This document shows, in pieces, positions 20,247-21,364 of a DNA stretch of 21,364 nucleotides; position 1 is the stretch's first letter; each line of letters begins with the position of its first letter. The DNA lies in assembly GCA_041494805.1 (NCBI GenBank), contig JBGQBN010000067.1, forward strand, positions 1 through 21,364, given 5' to 3'. Source of the DNA: JBGQBN01 sp041494805 (GTDB taxonomy: Bacteria > Acidobacteriota > Terriglobia > Terriglobales > Acidobacteriaceae). The translations under genes were made by a program, and so were the position numbers. The notes below the pieces were generated by a model. It had not been told where the DNA came from, did not search any database, and worked only from the letters and a program-made list of their open reading frames with translations.

Positions 20247-21364
20247 TCAGAACGCGTAGCGCAACGACAGTGTAGCGGAGTTGTTGTGAAAGTCTCGGGC
20301 CAACAACGGACTCGGGTCTGACTTCTCATTGTAGCCGTAGTATCCCCAAGCTGTCCGCCAGGTGAAGCCCCGGGCCAATTCCACGTCTACTCCGGCCGTG
20401 GGCTTGTGATAGTTCAGGCCCAGTGGCCCCAGCGTGTTGGGCGTCGGGCCCAAGATCAGAGTGCTTCCACTGGTGCTGGTCAAGTTATATCCAACGTTGA
20501 CGGTCACCCGCTTCACCGGCTTAAACATGAAGTTGGTGTATCCGAAGTTGACCTTATTGTTGTAGAGCGAGACTCCGGAAAGAAAAGGCGTCCCCTCGCT
20601 GCACAGGGTCGAACCCGGCGGCGTTGTGCCCCCGATCACATAGCAGATGTTGGTGGTGGAGAAAACGTCGTCGTAGTTGTAGCCGAACTCCCAGCCGAAC
20701 TTCGGATTGGGGTTCAGCATCAGGGTAAATCCGTAATTGCGGTCGTGTTCGCGGTGGAGAATGTCAGTGACATTGTTGCGGCTCTCCAGGATGTTCACGC
20801 TGCCGGAAGCGCTGATCCAGTCCTTGGGTTTGAACCGGGCGCGTACCTTGTAGCGTTGCAGATTGCGCGGCGTGATGCGGGTAGGCGCGTTATCAGCCGA
20901 GAACAGCTCCATGTCGAAATTCAAGCGCAGGGCATCCGTAGGACGCGCCCACAGTCCCAACAACCCGGAGTGTTCGGCGACCTTGGCTACGTCGCTCTCG
21001 TTATCGGTCTCTCCCGAGAACGAGCAGCTTCCGTCCGGGTTGAGAGGCAGGCCCACGCAGTCACCTCGATTGGGATTGCTGGGATAGAAAAGCTCGTTGG
21101 CGACCGCCTGAATCGAGTGATGAACTTCACGACTTCCGTAACGGTACCCGATGCCTCCACCGAACCTTCGGGAAAAATCGTACTCCAGTTCTACCGTGTT
21201 GTACTTGGCATCCTGCTGCAAGAACCGGGTAAAAAGGGTGCTGCTGACATCCGCGGGAGACTGGCTGCTGTGTTGAGGGCATGCGGATGGGTTCGCCGGG
21301 CAAACTGCCGGGTCGAAAATCACGATCGGGCTCAGCATGCTGGCCGGGCTTCCACCGAAGAAAC
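20247..21364 (-). CDS. Outer-membrane beta-barrel protein, partial (cut by the window edge)
   Basis: The reading frame is open to the right edge, so only the C-terminal 370 or so residues are seen. The ATG at 21338 is internal: the frame continues upstream as FFGGSPAS. The sequence is a run of amphipathic beta-strands with aromatic ends (YNTVELEYDFSRRFGGGIGYRYG, LRLNFDMELFSADN, RYKVRARFKPKDWISASGSV) and ends SATLSLRYAF, with the terminal Phe of barrel proteins. Loops contain a few cysteines. It lies 61 bases before the first cytochrome gene on the same strand. MtrB/PioB-type barrels, which hold multiheme cytochromes in the outer membrane, look like this and occur in this setting. The N-terminal part that could confirm the family is outside the window, so the link is inference. 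Confidence 0.75.
   Translation of the reverse strand, partial: FFGGSPASMLSPIVIFDPAVCPANPSACPQHSSQSPADVSSTLFTRFLQQDAKYNTVELEYDFSRRFGGGIGYRYGSREVHHSIQAVANELFYPSNPNRGDCVGLPLNPDGSCSFSGETDNESDVAKVAEHSGLLGLWARPTDALRLNFDMELFSADNAPTRITPRNLQRYKVRARFKPKDWISASGSVNILESRNNVTDILHREHDRNYGFTLMLNPNPKFGWEFGYNYDDVFSTTNICYVIGGTTPPGSTLCSEGTPFLSGVSLYNNKVNFGYTNFMFKPVKRVTVNVGYNLTSTSGSTLILGPTPNTLGPLGLNYHKPTAGVDVELARGFTWRTAWGYYGYNEKSDPSPLLARDFHNNSATLSLRYAF

Overview
The window looks like chromosomal DNA of a Gram-negative soil or sediment bacterium, most likely an acidobacterium. The pointers are a very large Oar-type TonB-dependent receptor with an N-terminal carboxypeptidase-regulatory domain, several secreted or outer-membrane proteins ending in phenylalanine, and a dense multiheme c-type cytochrome locus. 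The taxonomic call is inference from gene types, not from a marker gene.

Layout. (1) Positions 1 to about 1808 are gene-poor accessory DNA with two small unknown proteins. It ends in a fragment that closely matches the 3' end of a bacterial initiator tRNA (tRNA-fMet), which fits one end of an integrated element whose bulk lies to the left. (2) A promoter at 2073-2100 and a structured leader of about 260 nt precede a translationally coupled pair: a 129-aa unknown protein and a 425-aa secreted, probable outer-membrane protein. The pair ends in two hairpins. (3) An exported RidA-like protein (minus) and a quinone oxidoreductase-like protein (plus) are divergent. (4) A putative aromatic-acid module follows: TonB-dependent receptor (minus), a benzoate-CoA-ligase-type enzyme (plus) and a BenM/CatM-like LysR regulator (plus). 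Two perfect ATAC-N7-GTAT boxes, the known BenM/CatM operator pattern, sit in the receptor/ligase intergenic region and at the LysR promoter, which ties the module together. (5) A CRP/FNR regulator with an N-terminal cysteine cluster points at, and is convergent with, the respiratory locus. (6) Positions 12857-21364, all on the minus strand, hold an electron-transfer cluster. In transcription order it is: an outer-membrane barrel (cut by the window edge), a monoheme cytochrome c, an 11-heme cytochrome fused to a b-type membrane module, a second monoheme cytochrome c, a Rieske protein, a fused cytochrome b6/subunit IV, a 9-heme anchored cytochrome, and a 7-heme NapC/NirT-type cytochrome resembling Geobacter ImcH.

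How it works together (inference). The Rieske/cytochrome b pair has no cytochrome c1 or f. Instead it is followed by multiheme cytochromes, so quinol electrons probably pass into periplasmic heme wires. The CbcL-like fusion and the ImcH-like protein would be two further quinone-linked entry or exit points. The window holds 29 CXXCH motifs but no recognisable terminal reductase. The neighbouring outer-membrane barrel makes an outer-membrane or extracellular acceptor possible, but this is not shown.
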